11,423 nucleotides of DNA from Calditrichia bacterium (GTDB lineage Bacteria; Calditrichota; Calditrichia; Calditrichales; Calditrichaceae). The notes beneath the pieces are model-generated. The model searched no databases and had not been told where the DNA came from. It saw only the letters and a list, made by a program, of their open reading frames with translations. Shown here piece by piece: positions 1 to 7,068 of the stretch. The position numbers and the translations under genes were made by a program. The stretch is taken from assembly GCA_027039465.1 (NCBI GenBank), contig JALWEA010000290.1, positions 1-11,423 on the forward strand, in the 5' to 3' direction. Within the stretch, counting starts at the first letter, position 1, and each line of letters begins with the position of its first letter.

Positions 1-456
1 GAAGCCTTCGGCAACGGCTTCGGTTGCCTGCGTTGCCCACGTTTCCGCGTTGCCGCTCAATAGAGCATTTACATTCACCTTTGCCCTTCGATTTGTGACA
101 TCCTGTTTCGGCCGTTCGCTTAATGAAATAAGCGCACCGTCCAACGCAAACCAAACCGACGGACTTAACGATAACCGGTTCCGTAGCGATTTTAATATCC
201 GGGTAATTTCTTCGGCTTTAAAATTGGGAAGTTCTACCAGCCTTTGTTTTATTATTCGGAATTCGTCCGCGCATTGCATTAACGTTTCATTGTGCAAGCC
301 CGGCAACGGCGCCGCTTCACCAAAGGCGGTAAGACCGTTTTCAGCGCTCAATTGCAAAAGCCAGCCTTCTCTTTGAGTAATGCGGTTTGCGCCGATGAAC
401 AACGGCTCTTTTAAAGGCAAGGTGAAACGATACCAGCGTACGTCGCGGATTTTCAT
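1..456 (-). CDS. menC: o-succinylbenzoate synthase (MenC), 5' part only
   Basis: Predicted to dehydrate SHCHC to o-succinylbenzoate in the cytoplasm, a middle step of menaquinone synthesis. The 152 codons visible from ATG at 456 stay open to the left edge and start MKIRDVRWYRF. They match the N-terminal capping domain of enolase-superfamily OSB synthases: the segment FGEAAPLPGL at residues 45-54, an Asp-Gly-Ala element near 106-108, and VNALL at 129-133, which begins the barrel domain. The catalytic Lys-x-Lys pair expected soon after VNALL would lie just outside the window, so activity cannot be judged here. The start codon shares one base with the menA stop (TGATG), implying translational coupling. 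A related dipeptide epimerase is the main alternative, but the position inside a men operon and the APLPG motif favour MenC. Confidence 0.92.
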   Translation of the reverse strand, partial: MKIRDVRWYRFTLPLKEPLFIGANRITQREGWLLQLSAENGLTAFGEAAPLPGLHNETLMQCADEFRIIKQRLVELPNFKAEEITRILKSLRNRLSLSPSVWFALDGALISLSERPKQDVTNRRAKVNVNALLSGNAETWATQATEAVAEGF

Positions 457-1355
457 CAGCCAATCACCCATCCAATGGAAAACAAAATACCGTAAAGGAG
501 CATCAATTTTCCGGTTCCGGCCAGCACTTCATTGAAAATCGGGCCGCAGTCGTTTTTGAATAGAATTTTCAGCAACGGATAGGCAGGAACCAAAATCAGG
601 GCCGAGATGATGGCATAAGGATGTTGGCCGCTGTTCAACCACAATCCCACCGGCAGCAAGGCAGCCAGGGCAATCATTAACACATATTCGATGCGCGAAA
701 AGTTGGGACTGAACAGAGTAGCCAAAGTACGTTTTCCCGTGCGTTTATCGGTTTCACGATCACGAAAATTATTGACCACCAAAATGGCCGTGGAAATAAA
801 TCCGGGGCCGAAGCCGGCGATAATGACCGTCCAATTAATGCGCAGGGCCTGCACATAATAGGTTCCTGCAACAGCCACCGGGCCGAAGAACAAAAAAGCA
901 AACAGGTCGCCCAGGCCGATGTAACCCAAAGGCAAAGGCCCGCCGGTGTACAAAATGCCGAACAAAATGGAAGCAATGCCGATCAGTAAAACCGGCCAAC
1001 CGCCGCGCCAAATCAAATATAATCCCAAAATAAAAGCCAGACCGAACATCAGCAAATAGGCGCGTTTCATGGTTTGCGGTTCAATGTGTCCGGCTTGCGT
1101 CAGACGCATGGGGCCTAAACGATCATGCGTATCGGCGCCGTGAATGAAATCAAAGTAATCGTTGGCAAAGTTGGCGCCGATTTGAAGGAGCAAGGCAATG
1201 AACAGTGCGGCCAATGCCGAAAGCGCATGGAAGCCGCCGTCGGAGTAAGCCATGGCCGTTCCGATGAGCACCGGCCCTACGGATGCCCACAATGTTTTGG
1301 GTCGCGCGGCCAAATACCATTTTTGAAAAAACGAAAGTTGTTGCTCTTGCGTCAT
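456..1355 (-). CDS. menA: 1,4-dihydroxy-2-naphthoate polyprenyltransferase (MenA)
   Basis: Integral membrane UbiA-family enzyme that attaches a polyprenyl chain to 1,4-dihydroxy-2-naphthoate with loss of CO2, giving demethylmenaquinone. The 299-residue product has both Asp-rich diphosphate/Mg-binding loops: NFANDYFDFIHGAD at residues 62-75 and NNFRDRETDKRTGKRT at 195-210. The RPKTLWASVGPV stretch near the N terminus is typical of MenA. Hydrophobic stretches (for example about 22-37, 44-61, 100-116, 120-138, 150-166, 176-194, 223-241, 246-266 and 284-298) suggest eight or nine membrane helices. I chose ATG 1355 because GGAG (1363-1366) precedes it by 7 bases and homology begins there. The frame is open up to 1448, but those extra 31 codons translate heptamer repeats and are unlikely to be protein. 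It overlaps menC by one base. Confidence 0.95.
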   Translation of the reverse strand: MTQEQQLSFFQKWYLAARPKTLWASVGPVLIGTAMAYSDGGFHALSALAALFIALLLQIGANFANDYFDFIHGADTHDRLGPMRLTQAGHIEPQTMKRAYLLMFGLAFILGLYLIWRGGWPVLLIGIASILFGILYTGGPLPLGYIGLGDLFAFLFFGPVAVAGTYYVQALRINWTVIIAGFGPGFISTAILVVNNFRDRETDKRTGKRTLATLFSPNFSRIEYVLMIALAALLPVGLWLNSGQHPYAIISALILVPAYPLLKILFKNDCGPIFNEVLAGTGKLMLLYGILFSIGWVIG

Positions 1356-1362
1356 GTTTCCG

Positions 1363-1366
1363 CTCC
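1363..1366 (-). promoter_or_regulatory. Shine-Dalgarno of menA
   Basis: The minus strand reads GCGGAGCGGAAACATG, so GGAG lies 7 bases before ATG 1355. This decides the menA start against the longer open frame beginning at 1448. Confidence 0.7.
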
Positions 1367-1372
1367 GCGGGT

Positions 1373-1407
1373 TTTGGAATTGGGAACTTGGAATTAGAAA
1401 CTGGGAA
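1373..1407. repeat. Heptamer array, TTGGGAA family, upstream of menA
   Basis: Five consecutive 7-base units on the plus strand: TTTGGAA, TTGGGAA, CTTGGAA, TTAGAAA, CTGGGAA. The shared core is (C/T)T(G/T)GGAA. The array ends 18 bases upstream of the menA start codon. The same family recurs at 2495-2522 in the menB-menH spacer. Confidence 0.8.
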
Positions 1408-1499
1408 CCGGCTGTCCGTGTGTTCTCTAAGCGTTTATTGGGTCTCACTGCCGATCATCAGGACAACTCAAGTGAATCAAAGCAGCGCCATTTCCCATC

Positions 1500-1562
1500 T
1501 TCCTTTATCCTTTTTCCTTTGTCTTTTGTCCTTTGTCATTTGTCATTTTTCTTTTGTATTTT
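1500..1562. repeat. Heptamer array, AAAGGAC family, just after menB
   Basis: Nine contiguous 7-base units. On the plus strand they read TTCCTTT, ATCCTTT, TTCCTTT, GTCTTTT, GTCCTTT, GTCATTT, GTCATTT, TTCTTTT, GTATTTT. On the transcribed strand the consensus is AAAGGAC or AAATGAC. The array stops two bases short of the menB stop codon, so it forms the start of the menB-menA intergenic RNA. The transcribed strand is purine-rich and holds several Shine-Dalgarno-like AAGGA copies, none placed to serve a start codon. Confidence 0.85.
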
Positions 1563-1564
1563 CT

Positions 1565-2386
1565 TTAGGGTCTTTTGGGAAATTTGGAAAAATCGGGTTT
1601 GCGTTTTTGAACAAAAGCGTCGCGGCCTTCCTGCGCTTCTTCGGTCATGTAGTAGAGTAAGGTTGCGTTTCCGGCTAATTCCTGCAAGCCGGTCTGTCCG
1701 TCGACATCCGCATTAAAAGCCGATTTTAACAAGCGAATGGCCAGCGGCGAATGTTGCAAAATTTCTTTGGCCCATTTAACGGTTTCTTCTTCCAATTTTT
1801 CCAACGGCACCACCGTGTTAACCAGGCCCATTTCCAGAGCCTCCTGTGCATTGTACTGGCGGCACAAATACCAAATTTCCCGCGCTTTTTTCTGACCGAC
1901 AATGCGCGCCAAATAGCTGGCTCCGTAACCGCCGTCAAACGACCCGACCTTTGGGCCGGTCTGCCCGAAAATGGCATTGTCTGCTGCAATGGTTAAATCG
2001 CAAACCACATGCAGCACATGACCGCCACCAATGGCGTATCCGGCTACCATGGCAATCACCGGCTTTGGGCAGGTGCGGATTTGCCGTTGAAAATCCAGTA
2101 CGTTCAAACGATGCACGCCCTGTTCATCCACGTAACCGGCGTCGCCGCGAATCTTTTGATCGCCGCCGGAGCAAAAGGCTTTGTCGCCTTCGCCGGTTAA
2201 AATAATAACCCCGATCTGTTCATCATTGCGCGCGTCTTCCAGCGCCTGACTCATTTCCTTAACGGTTAAAGGACGAAAGGCGTTGCGTACTTCCGGACGA
2301 TTGATGGTAATTTTTGCAATGCCTTCGGCTTTTTCGTATTTGATGTCAGTGAACTCACCGGCTTTCTGCCAATTTACGCTACTCAT
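1565..2386 (-). CDS. menB: 1,4-dihydroxy-2-naphthoyl-CoA synthase (MenB)
   Basis: Crotonase-fold enzyme that closes the second ring of the naphthoquinone, turning o-succinylbenzoyl-CoA into DHNA-CoA. It has 273 residues, the usual family length. Visible landmarks are FCSGGDQ at 71-77, the oxyanion-hole region GYAIGGGH at 116-123, GQTGPKVGSFDGGYG at 141-155 and YYMTEEAQEGR at 245-255 near the C terminus. The Gly in QTG matches the bicarbonate-dependent class typified by the E. coli enzyme, where other MenBs carry an acidic residue. Similarity to E. coli MenB as I remember it is very high through the C-terminal half, including the ending PDFSKF. ATG 2386 has a strong Shine-Dalgarno, unlike the coupled genes. 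Repeat-filled spacers on both sides separate it from menH and menA, so it may be expressed semi-independently. Confidence 0.97.
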   Translation of the reverse strand: MSSVNWQKAGEFTDIKYEKAEGIAKITINRPEVRNAFRPLTVKEMSQALEDARNDEQIGVIILTGEGDKAFCSGGDQKIRGDAGYVDEQGVHRLNVLDFQRQIRTCPKPVIAMVAGYAIGGGHVLHVVCDLTIAADNAIFGQTGPKVGSFDGGYGASYLARIVGQKKAREIWYLCRQYNAQEALEMGLVNTVVPLEKLEEETVKWAKEILQHSPLAIRLLKSAFNADVDGQTGLQELAGNATLLYYMTEEAQEGRDAFVQKRKPDFSKFPKRP

Positions 2387-2392
2387 TGTATT

Positions 2393-2397
2393 CTCCT
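2393..2397 (-). promoter_or_regulatory. Shine-Dalgarno of menB
   Basis: The minus strand reads AAAAGGAGAATACAATG. AGGAG lies 6 bases before ATG 2386, the best ribosome-binding site in the operon. It fits menB being initiated independently and not by coupling. Confidence 0.8.
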
Positions 2398-2413
2398 TTT
2401 TTTAGTTTCAAGA

Positions 2414-2434
2414 AGTTAAGAGTTAAGGGTTGAA
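2414..2434. repeat. Short heptamer array, AGTTAAG family
   Basis: Two perfect AGTTAAG units (2414-2427) followed by a degenerate GGTTGAA. This is a fourth repeat family inside the menB-menH spacer. It is short, and on its own it could be chance. Confidence 0.45.
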
Positions 2435-2443
2435 TGGGAAAAG

Positions 2444-2483
2444 CGTTATTCGTGTAAACGTGTATCCGTTATTCGTATATTCG
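2444..2483. repeat. TTATTCG repeat array, left arm of an inverted pair
   Basis: Units of 7 or 8 bases on the plus strand: TTATTCG, TGTAAACG, TGTATCCG, TTATTCG, TATATTCG (2446-2483). The 13-mer CGTTATTCGTGTA (2444-2456) is exactly complementary to TACACGAATAACG at 2617-2629. The spacer transcript could therefore fold with this array as one side of a stem. Confidence 0.75.
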
Positions 2484-2494
2484 TTAAGTGTGAT

Positions 2495-2522
2495 TCGGGA
2501 ATCGGGAACTGGGAACTCGGAA
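2495..2522. repeat. Heptamer array, TTGGGAA family, in the menB-menH spacer
   Basis: Four 7-base units TCGGGAA, TCGGGAA, CTGGGAA, CTCGGAA. They are followed within a few bases by TTTCCAATTCCAAATT (2527-2542), the same motif in the opposite orientation. The family matches 1373-1407 upstream of menA, so one family occupies both operon spacers. Confidence 0.8.
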
Positions 2523-2598
2523 CTAATTTCCAATTCCAAATTGCAGGCGGAATGTATCGAGGGACGGACACGCCACAAATTGCTCAAACCGCATTTTC

Positions 2599-2630
2599 CG
2601 AATAACGAATAACGAATACACGAATAACGA
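2599..2630. repeat. CGAATAA heptamer array, right arm of an inverted pair
   Basis: Units CGAATAA, CGAATAA, CGAATACA, CGAATAA and a partial CGA. It lies 23 bases downstream of the menH stop in the direction of transcription. It is the reverse complement of the TTATTCG array at 2444-2483, with a perfect 13-base match between 2617-2629 and 2444-2456. Confidence 0.8.
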
Positions 2631-2653
2631 CACAGCAAGTTCTCGATTCCCAT

Positions 2654-3445
2654 TTAGCCCTTCTCCAAAAATCCTTCCACCTTGCGGGCCATCCATTCGG
2701 GATTTTCGAAATGCACGTTGTGCCCGCAACCGGGTGCCACGACCCGTTTAAAGTTCGGATTGGTTGCCTGCATTCGGGCGCTGACCTCTGCGTATTTTTG
2801 ATCCGATTCTCCGCAGATTAACAGCACAGGCAAATCCCATTCCGCTAATCGATTCCAGAGCGAAGGCTGCCTGGCTACGGAAAATCCCGTTAATGCTCCG
2901 GACAACTGCCGCGGATCGTTTTGCAAACGTCGTTCAAGCAAACGTGCAAATTGCGGATGTTCTTGCAGATTCCCGAACAACGGCATGGCATACCAATCGC
3001 GTAAAAAGGCGCGAAAATCAAAATCAGCTTTTCTCAGGCGCATGCTTAAAGCTTGGTCAGCCTGCCAGCGCCGTTGCCGCTCTTCGGCGGTGATCAATCC
3101 CGGATGCGCCGATTCCAACACCATTGCCTCGATGTTTTGCGGAGATTGTACAAGCCATTGCATGGCCAAGCGTCCGCCCATCGAATATCCGATAACGGTT
3201 ACGCGACTTACTTCCACCGTTTGCAATACGTCCTGCAAAGCGGCAAAAAATGTTTCGGCGCTCGGCGTTTCGTCTTCCTTTAACAAAGATTTTCCGTGTC
3301 CTGGTAAGTCAATGAACAAATGATTGAATCGGGAACCGAGACGTTCGGCAAGTTGCTGCCAATCGTCCGATTGTCCCATAAAGCCGTGTAAGTAAAGTAA
3401 TGTCCGCCTGGCACCGTTTCGGGCAAAGCGAAAATGCAGATTCAT
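2654..3445 (-). CDS. menH: 2-succinyl-6-hydroxy-2,4-cyclohexadiene-1-carboxylate synthase (MenH)
   Basis: Alpha/beta-hydrolase-fold lyase that removes pyruvate from SEPHCHC to give SHCHC, the substrate of MenC. The 263-residue chain shows LHGF at 19-22 (oxyanion region), the nucleophile elbow GYSMGG at 86-91 with Ser88, the acid in CGESDQKY with Asp215, and GCGHNVHFENP at 239-249 with His242. Spacing and motifs agree with the E. coli Ser-Asp-His triad. The ATG overlaps the menD stop (ATGA) and has GGAG 7 bases upstream, so it is probably coupled to menD, whose product it consumes. Alpha/beta hydrolases are promiscuous in annotation; the GHNxHxENP ending and the menD neighbour make MenH the clear choice. 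Confidence 0.93.
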   Translation of the reverse strand: MNLHFRFARNGARRTLLYLHGFMGQSDDWQQLAERLGSRFNHLFIDLPGHGKSLLKEDETPSAETFFAALQDVLQTVEVSRVTVIGYSMGGRLAMQWLVQSPQNIEAMVLESAHPGLITAEERQRRWQADQALSMRLRKADFDFRAFLRDWYAMPLFGNLQEHPQFARLLERRLQNDPRQLSGALTGFSVARQPSLWNRLAEWDLPVLLICGESDQKYAEVSARMQATNPNFKRVVAPGCGHNVHFENPEWMARKVEGFLEKG

Positions 3446-5190
3446 CGTTTGGCTCCGAATTGCTGACTAACATTTTGCACGATGGTTCGGTACAATTGCG
3501 CATTGGCCCGGCGATCGGTACGAATTTCAATCAAAGAATGCGAAGCGGATTTTAGCGCTTGACGATAAGCCCCGCGCAGCTCGTCTGATGTGTGCGGCTG
3601 CCGGTAATCCAATCCGAATTGGCGCGCCGTCGGTTCGAACGTAAAATCGTGCGGCGTGGAAAAGTAGTTTTCAAAAATATCTTCGAATTGAGCCACGGGC
3701 AGCCAATGGAAAATACCGCCGCCACCGTTATTAATGAGAACGATGATCAGCGGCTGCTGCAAACGAGGCAACAAACTTAAAGCGCTTAAATCGTGCAGAA
3801 ATGCCAAATCGCCGATGAGCAATGTTACCGGTTTGTGCAAGCCTGCAGCCAAACCTGCCGCCGTGGAAATATTGCCGTCGATGCCGCTGGTACCCCGATT
3901 GGCCGCTGCAAACACAGGGCCTGTAAGTCGTTGAGCAAACATGTCCGCTTCGCGTACGGCCAGACTATTGGCCAGAAACAAACCGTGACCTTCAGGAATT
4001 TCTTCGGCTAAAATGCGGCTGACCGCCGGCTGGTTCAGCGTACCGGAATCAATGTTTTGTTTTAGCCAATCTTCCAGTTGATCCGAGCGACGGCGCAGTT
4101 CCCGCCCCAATGGAGAAACGCCCCCGGCCGGCAGCACTTCCTGTAAAAGGCCGCAAAAAACGTCCGTCTCCACCGGCAGCAGGCGCGTTACCGAGCGGGT
4201 TTCATCGATCCATTGATCCGAGCCGGAAACCCGAATGTACTTTTGCGGTTTGTGCTTTTGCAGATGCAGCATCAACCGCTTGGAAACGAACCGGTCGCCC
4301 AAATGCAATACCGTGTCAAAATGCAACGTTTCATCCGTTAACAATAAATCCAAATGCGGAACGAAACCCTGCCAATCATGCCCCAGACGTAATCCGGAAG
4401 TAATATCGGCCAGCACGGGCCAACCCAAGGTGTTCAGGCAACGCCTGATGACGGCTTTATCCGCAGAGGGAGACAATCCGCCCACAACAACCAATCCGTT
4501 GCGAGTATTTGTTAAAATAGTTTTGATTTCGTTCAAAAAGTCCGGTTCAGGCTGACGCGTAACGCGCTCTGTTTTGGTTTGCGGTTGTTCGCTGTTGAGC
4601 CATTCGCTGATGCTTTGCAAATAGTTTTCGGGCAAAGGATGATTTTCCGGAGCCAGCGGCTCACGGAACATGCAGTTCAAATGTACCGGCCCGGGCGGAA
4701 AACTCAGCGCTTTGTGCAGCAAACGATCCGTTCGTTCCAAAACGAAGTTCGGCGCAATGTCCGCGGTGGGCGTCGGCAGGTCAAAAAACCAACGCACATA
4801 ATTCCCGAACAGTTTCACCTGATCAATGGTTTGGTTGGCGCCGCTGTCGCGCAATTCGGGCGGGCGATCGGCGCTTAAAATGATGAGCGGAATATTTTCC
4901 TGAGATGCTTCAATCACCGCTGGCAGGTAGTTGGCCGGAGCCGTACCGGAAGTGCAAATGAGCGCCGCCGGTTTTCCGGTTGCGCGGGCATAGCCCAAAG
5001 CATGGTAAGCGGCAGAGCGTTCGTCGTAGATGACGATTTTATTTGCCCCGGGATTTCGTGCCGCGGCCGTTGTCAGAGGCGTTGAACGTGATCCGGGCGA
5101 AAGGCAAAAATAATCGATGCCGTGACGGATGAGTTCTTCAACAATTAAAGCGCTCCAAAGAATATTGATGTTGTTTACGGGAATTTTCAT
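3442..5190 (-). CDS. menD: SEPHCHC synthase (MenD), ThDP-dependent
   Basis: Thiamine-diphosphate enzyme that decarboxylates 2-oxoglutarate and adds the succinyl semialdehyde unit to isochorismate, the first committed step to menaquinone. The 582 residues follow the family layout. The N-terminal pyrimidine-binding domain has LSPGSRSTPL at 30-39, Glu57 in DERSAAYHALGYA as the cofactor-activating Glu, then TSGTAPANYLPAVIEA at 80-95 and SADRPPELRDSGANQTIDQ at 106-124. A degenerate middle domain follows. The C-terminal diphosphate domain has NRGTSGIDGNISTAAG at 431-446, the Mg/ThDP motif GDLAFLHD at 460-467 and NNGGGGIF at 487-494. It overlaps menF and menH by 4 bases on either side. No good Shine-Dalgarno is visible, consistent with reinitiation from menF. 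Confidence 0.97.
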   Translation of the reverse strand: MKIPVNNINILWSALIVEELIRHGIDYFCLSPGSRSTPLTTAAARNPGANKIVIYDERSAAYHALGYARATGKPAALICTSGTAPANYLPAVIEASQENIPLIILSADRPPELRDSGANQTIDQVKLFGNYVRWFFDLPTPTADIAPNFVLERTDRLLHKALSFPPGPVHLNCMFREPLAPENHPLPENYLQSISEWLNSEQPQTKTERVTRQPEPDFLNEIKTILTNTRNGLVVVGGLSPSADKAVIRRCLNTLGWPVLADITSGLRLGHDWQGFVPHLDLLLTDETLHFDTVLHLGDRFVSKRLMLHLQKHKPQKYIRVSGSDQWIDETRSVTRLLPVETDVFCGLLQEVLPAGGVSPLGRELRRRSDQLEDWLKQNIDSGTLNQPAVSRILAEEIPEGHGLFLANSLAVREADMFAQRLTGPVFAAANRGTSGIDGNISTAAGLAAGLHKPVTLLIGDLAFLHDLSALSLLPRLQQPLIIVLINNGGGGIFHWLPVAQFEDIFENYFSTPHDFTFEPTARQFGLDYRQPHTSDELRGAYRQALKSASHSLIEIRTDRRANAQLYRTIVQNVSQQFGAKR

Positions 5191-6551
5191 GCGATGTGCA
5201 AAATTTTAATGAAGTTGGCAATTTTGTTTTCCAGTTCGCGCCATTCCGATTCGGGATCGGAACCTTGTACGATTCCGGCTCCGGCAAACAGATGTACGGT
5301 GTTTCCCTGCAGCAGGGCGGAACGAATGCCCACGGCGAATTCCGCTTCATTGGAACCGATCCAGCCCACCGGCCCGGCATACCATCCGCGATCGAATCGT
5401 TCCAATTCGTGAATTTTTTCGATGGCCTGTTCTTTAGGAAAACCGCCAACCGCCGGTGTGGGATGCAAATCGTGCAGAACTTCCATATCATTGACGTCTT
5501 CTTTAAGCTCTGCCTGAAAGCGGAGCAGCAGATGCTGAACGCGGGCGTTTTCCAAAATTCCCACGCGCGCATCCTTTTGCACGGAATGACTGTGGCGGGT
5601 TAATACGTTTTCAATGGAACGTACCACGTAGTTGTGTTCGCGCAAATCCTTTTCGCAATGTAACAGATCGTATTTAAGCTGTCGATCTTCTTCCGGCGTT
5701 TGACCCCGTCTTCGTGTTCCGGCCACCGCCTCGGTTTCCAGCCGACGACCTTCACGCTTGTAAAGACGTTCCGGTGTACTGCCTAAGAAGGCGTTTTGTC
5801 CGTTCAATTGAAACAAAAACAAAAACGAATTGGGATTGGAAGCGCGCAGATTACGCAGTAGCGATTCCGGGCTAAACGGATGACTAAAAGTTAGTTCGGT
5901 CTTGCGGGCCAGAACCACTTTCTCTAATGGTTTGCCGTCAAGACTGTTGACCGCCAGACGAACGCCCGTTAACCATTGTGTGTGGTTGGGATTGTCCTGC
6001 CGTTCCTTAAAACGAATAACGGGCTTGGCTTTACCGTTTCCCTGAAAAAGGCGTTGCACAAAACGCAGGTAGTCCGATTTTACATCCTCGGCTTTTTGTT
6101 CGGGTTTTCGGAACAGGTTACAAACAAAAATGTAACGATTGTCTTTTCGAATTAACTCAAACTGCGGCAGGTTAAAATAAAAATAAGGAAACGCCTGCCA
6201 GGTCGGGTCATTGGCGTTTTTTCGGGAGAAACGAATGCCGCCGAAAAATTTCAAACGCTCGTTTTGCCGGAGTAAAGTTTCCATTTCGGCCATGGCTGCG
6301 TCCAAATCGGACATGCTCCAACCCTGAAAAGTTAAGGCATTACCGATACCGGCAATTTCGGTTTCCCGCTTGCGATCGCTCCAATAGATTTTTTGCGTTT
6401 CCTTAACATGGGCCAACCATGTTAAAGGATCGGTCGGCGTAATTTCGTATTCGAACCGCTGCAACAGGCGTCCGTTGGGTTGCCATGTTCGAATGGCCTG
6501 AGAAATTTCCCTTATTAGGTTGCCGGGTTCGATTAAATCGGTCGTTACCAT
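5187..6551 (-). CDS. menF: Isochorismate synthase (MenF)
   Basis: Chorismate-utilising (MST-family) enzyme that isomerises chorismate to isochorismate for MenD. It has 454 residues with the catalytic domain in the C-terminal two thirds: KVVLARKT at 211-218 with the presumed water-activating Lys211, ETEAVAGTRRRG at 272-283 with general-acid Glu274, LHPTPAVGG at 362-370, GWYAGPVGW at 389-397 and AGAGIVQGSDPESEWRELENK at 423-443. Lys at 211 favours isochorismate synthase over anthranilate or aminodeoxychorismate synthase; the menD overlap settles it. As first gene of the operon it starts at ATG 6551: an in-frame TAG lies about 50 bases upstream and no other start falls between. The only purine tract, AGGA, is about 15 bases from the ATG, so its own translation signal is weak. 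Confidence 0.95.
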   Translation of the reverse strand: MVTTDLIEPGNLIREISQAIRTWQPNGRLLQRFEYEITPTDPLTWLAHVKETQKIYWSDRKRETEIAGIGNALTFQGWSMSDLDAAMAEMETLLRQNERLKFFGGIRFSRKNANDPTWQAFPYFYFNLPQFELIRKDNRYIFVCNLFRKPEQKAEDVKSDYLRFVQRLFQGNGKAKPVIRFKERQDNPNHTQWLTGVRLAVNSLDGKPLEKVVLARKTELTFSHPFSPESLLRNLRASNPNSFLFLFQLNGQNAFLGSTPERLYKREGRRLETEAVAGTRRRGQTPEEDRQLKYDLLHCEKDLREHNYVVRSIENVLTRHSHSVQKDARVGILENARVQHLLLRFQAELKEDVNDMEVLHDLHPTPAVGGFPKEQAIEKIHELERFDRGWYAGPVGWIGSNEAEFAVGIRSALLQGNTVHLFAGAGIVQGSDPESEWRELENKIANFIKILHIA

Positions 6552-6806
6552 TGTCCGTTTTTCGTTCCTGTTTTCCGTATTTTTTGTTAATAAAAACGCT
6601 AAAGTTAAGAAATAATTCCTCAGGCTTCAAATTGGCGTGAAAATAAGGGAAGAGGGTAAAACCGTCATCAAAAAGTACGATTTCCAGTAGAAGTATTTAT
6701 TACAAACAGAGAGTGTGGCTTATTTTCTTTTGGCGGACTAAAATAAATGAAGTTTTTAGAACTTTAACGCCAACATCAAGGGCTTTGTTTATTTTTACCA
6801 TTAAAA

Positions 6807-6822
6807 AGGACGTAAACGTCCT
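6807..6822. repeat. Hairpin 1, GGACG-TAAA-CGTCC
   Basis: A near-perfect palindrome, AGGACGTAAACGTCCT, folds as a short stem with a TAAA loop. It is 27 bases from hairpin 2, and the mirror-image pair (7021-7080) has a similar spacing of 23. Confidence 0.65.
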
Positions 6823-6848
6823 AAGAACTTAATGGGTTTAATTCTCAA

Positions 6849-6873
6849 CCCCAGCCTAAAGGCCGGGGCTAAC
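6849..6873. repeat. Hairpin 2, REP-like, forward copy
   Basis: CCCCAGCC-TAAA-GGCCGGGG followed by CTAAC. The stem is 8 bp with one A-C mismatch. The 25 bases match the reverse complement of 7021-7045 at 22 positions. Two of the three differences are a paired C-G to G-C exchange that preserves the stem. Confidence 0.75.
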
Positions 6874-6890
6874 TTTTTATTAACATCAGA

Positions 6891-6930
6891 TTGGGCTACT
6901 GCAGCGAAAAGTTTGAAACGCAGTGGCCAA
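6891..6930. repeat. Central hairpin
   Basis: GGCTACTGC (6894-6902) pairs with GCAGTGGCC (6920-6928), 9 bp with one G-U pair. It can be extended by TT/AA if G6893 is bulged. The loop is 17 bases. It sits between the two inverted REP-like hairpins. Confidence 0.6.
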
Positions 6931-7020
6931 ATAATACGATTTTGTAAAAATATTTCTTCTAAGATGGGAAGAGTTACTTTTTTTTTTGTGTCAAATTAAA
7001 ATGAATGAAACTATTCAAAT

Positions 7021-7045
7021 GTTAGCCCCAGCGTTTACGCTGGGG
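7021..7045. repeat. Hairpin 3, REP-like, inverted copy
   Basis: GTTAG then CCCCAGCG-TTTA-CGCTGGGG, a perfect 8-bp stem with a 4-base loop. It is the inverted partner of 6849-6873; the shared flank GTTAGCCCC / GGGGCTAAC faces inwards in both. Confidence 0.75.
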
Positions 7046-7068
7046 AAATAATAGGACTAAGATTTTAT

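Noticed and set aside
50..376. Plus-strand open frame of 108 codons
   Set aside because: It lies antisense within menC, whose minus-strand translation has clear family motifs; the plus-strand product resembles nothing I know.
2414..2630. CRISPR-like array
   Set aside because: The units are only 7-8 bases, directly adjacent and degenerate, without unique spacers or a nearby cas gene.
5138..5572. Minus-strand open frame of 144 codons across the menF-menD junction
   Set aside because: It is an alternative frame within well-supported menF and menD sequence.
6403..6630. Minus-strand open frame of 75 codons overlapping the menF start
   Set aside because: It mostly overlaps menF in another frame, and its N-terminal part lies in AT-rich non-coding sequence; no family features.
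6552..6730. Possible promoter for menF, including a Bacteroidota-type TTTG...TAnnTTTG pair
   Set aside because: TTTG occurs on the minus strand, but no second element at the right spacing was found, and AT-rich sequence gives many weak matches.
6978..6987. T10 run as an intrinsic terminator
   Set aside because: It would serve the plus strand, where there is no gene, and it has no GC-rich stem immediately before it.
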